A stretch of 15,090 bases of DNA from Bacillota bacterium (GTDB taxonomy: Bacteria; Bacillota; Clostridia; Lachnospirales; Lachnospiraceae), in contig JAGFXQ010000082.1 in the NCBI GenBank assembly GCA_017861355.1, forward strand, positions 1 to 15,090. Direction: 5' to 3'. Positions 14,659-15,090 of the stretch are shown here, piece after piece. Every line of letters begins with the position of its first letter. Position 1 is the stretch's first letter. A model generated the notes under the pieces. The model was not told the origin of the DNA, made no database searches, and worked only from the letters and a program-made list of their open reading frames with translations. Made by a program: the position numbers and the translations under genes.

Positions 14659-14701
14659 AATCCACAGAATCTGTGATCAGATACTGTGGATTTATTTTAT
14701 T
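14659..14701 (+). terminator. rho-independent terminator of the MATE gene
   Basis: AATCCACAG(14659-14667)-A-ATCTG-TGAT-CAGAT-A-CTGTGGATT(14684-14692) is a 14-bp stem with one A/A mismatch and a 4-nt loop, followed by TATTTTATTC. It is the clearest intrinsic terminator in the window and may also serve the convergent gene. Confidence 0.8.
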
Positions 14702-14753
14702 CATAATAATAGAATGTTCACGAAGCGTGCTTGTTTGGATAATCTTACTCTGT

Positions 14754-15090
14754 CTAATTCTCTTCCTCTTCCAGGAGATCCAAGATGTTCTCTGTAAACG
14801 CATCTCCGAGATAAGCTCTTCCCTTAGGCTGCCGTTCCAGATAATCTCTACGGATTTGTTCCCTGGTCCGAACTAAAGCATCGGAGGTAGCAACCGTCAC
14901 ACGGTGCTCCTTCGCCAGATCATGGGTAACCTTTTCAATATATTGATCTGCAGTCTCTGCCTCCTTGGTATAAACTACATGAATATTATGATAATCCATA
15001 ACCTCTCCGGGTCCACCCTTCACCTTATAAGCATCAAAGACCAGAATAAGAATGCATTTCTTAAAGCCCTGATAATTACTCAGGATATCC
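14754..15090 (-). CDS. YacP-like NYN-domain RNase, partial at the right edge, with probable internal deletion
   Basis: The last 111 codons of a minus-strand gene whose start lies beyond the window; GTG at 15023 is an internal codon, since the frame stays open to 15090. Visible NYN/PIN elements: DILSNYQG, the core strand ILILVFDAYKVKGG (Asp near 15035), VVYTKEAETADQYIEKVTHD (acidic cluster) and VTVATSD. YacP/Rae1 in Bacillus subtilis is a ribosome-associated mRNA endonuclease. After ATSDAL the sequence passes directly to VRTREQIRRDYLERQPKG, whereas family members carry about 22-24 further residues containing the conserved EQ.....GQGA.R.SA block. That block is absent here without loss of frame, so the product may be inactive or altered. 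Family assignment is firm; the deletion is inferred from memory of homologues. Confidence 0.8.
   Translation of the reverse strand, partial: DILSNYQGFKKCILILVFDAYKVKGGPGEVMDYHNIHVVYTKEAETADQYIEKVTHDLAKEHRVTVATSDALVRTREQIRRDYLERQPKGRAYLGDAFTENILDLLEEEEN

Overview
The window looks like a chromosomal segment of a low-GC Gram-positive Clostridia, most likely a Lachnospiraceae relative of the Lachnoclostridium/Clostridium phytofermentans type. The support is indirect: AT-rich intergenic DNA, strong GGAGG-type ribosome binding sites, TTG/GTG starts, a Gram-positive lipoprotein signal, a YacP-type NYN gene and a family 43 glycosidase. No rRNA, tRNA, CRISPR array, phage gene or transposase is visible.

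Layout. Positions 1-3300 lie on the minus strand: msrB followed by a TauE/SafE-type anion exporter (a likely two-gene unit), a membrane-anchored SIMPL protein, and a broken metallo-beta-lactamase-fold gene. From 3341 to 6578, still minus, come a secreted GH18-plus-leucine-rich-repeat protein with a structured 5' leader, and endonuclease IV (nfo). A divergent region (6579-7047) separates nfo from a plus-strand NCS2 nucleobase permease. A nested hairpin sits between the permease and a convergent methyl-accepting chemotaxis protein (8532-10724, minus). A second divergent region (10725-11101) leads to a plus-strand lipoprotein, a cytoplasmic GH43 glycosidase and a MATE transporter with a very good promoter. 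The window ends in a partial minus-strand YacP-like NYN-domain gene.

The genes are mostly single housekeeping or accessory units: oxidative and sulfur stress (msrB, exporter), DNA repair (nfo), nucleobase uptake, chemotaxis, polysaccharide breakdown (GH18, GH43), drug/cation efflux and RNA turnover (NYN). I see no new multi-gene defence or mobile system.

The most notable points are: (1) the metallo-hydrolase gene is frameshifted by what looks like a roughly 29-nt deletion that removes its first metal-binding histidines; (2) the NYN gene appears to lack about 22-24 conserved residues in frame; (3) the GH18-LRR fusion has an unusual nested dyad in its leader; (4) the MATE promoter carries a perfect 7+7 inverted repeat inside its spacer; (5) the permease has Gln where the family usually has a substrate-binding Glu. 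Start codons were moved from the longest possible position for the chemotaxis protein, GH43 and MATE genes because Shine-Dalgarno placement favours internal ATGs.
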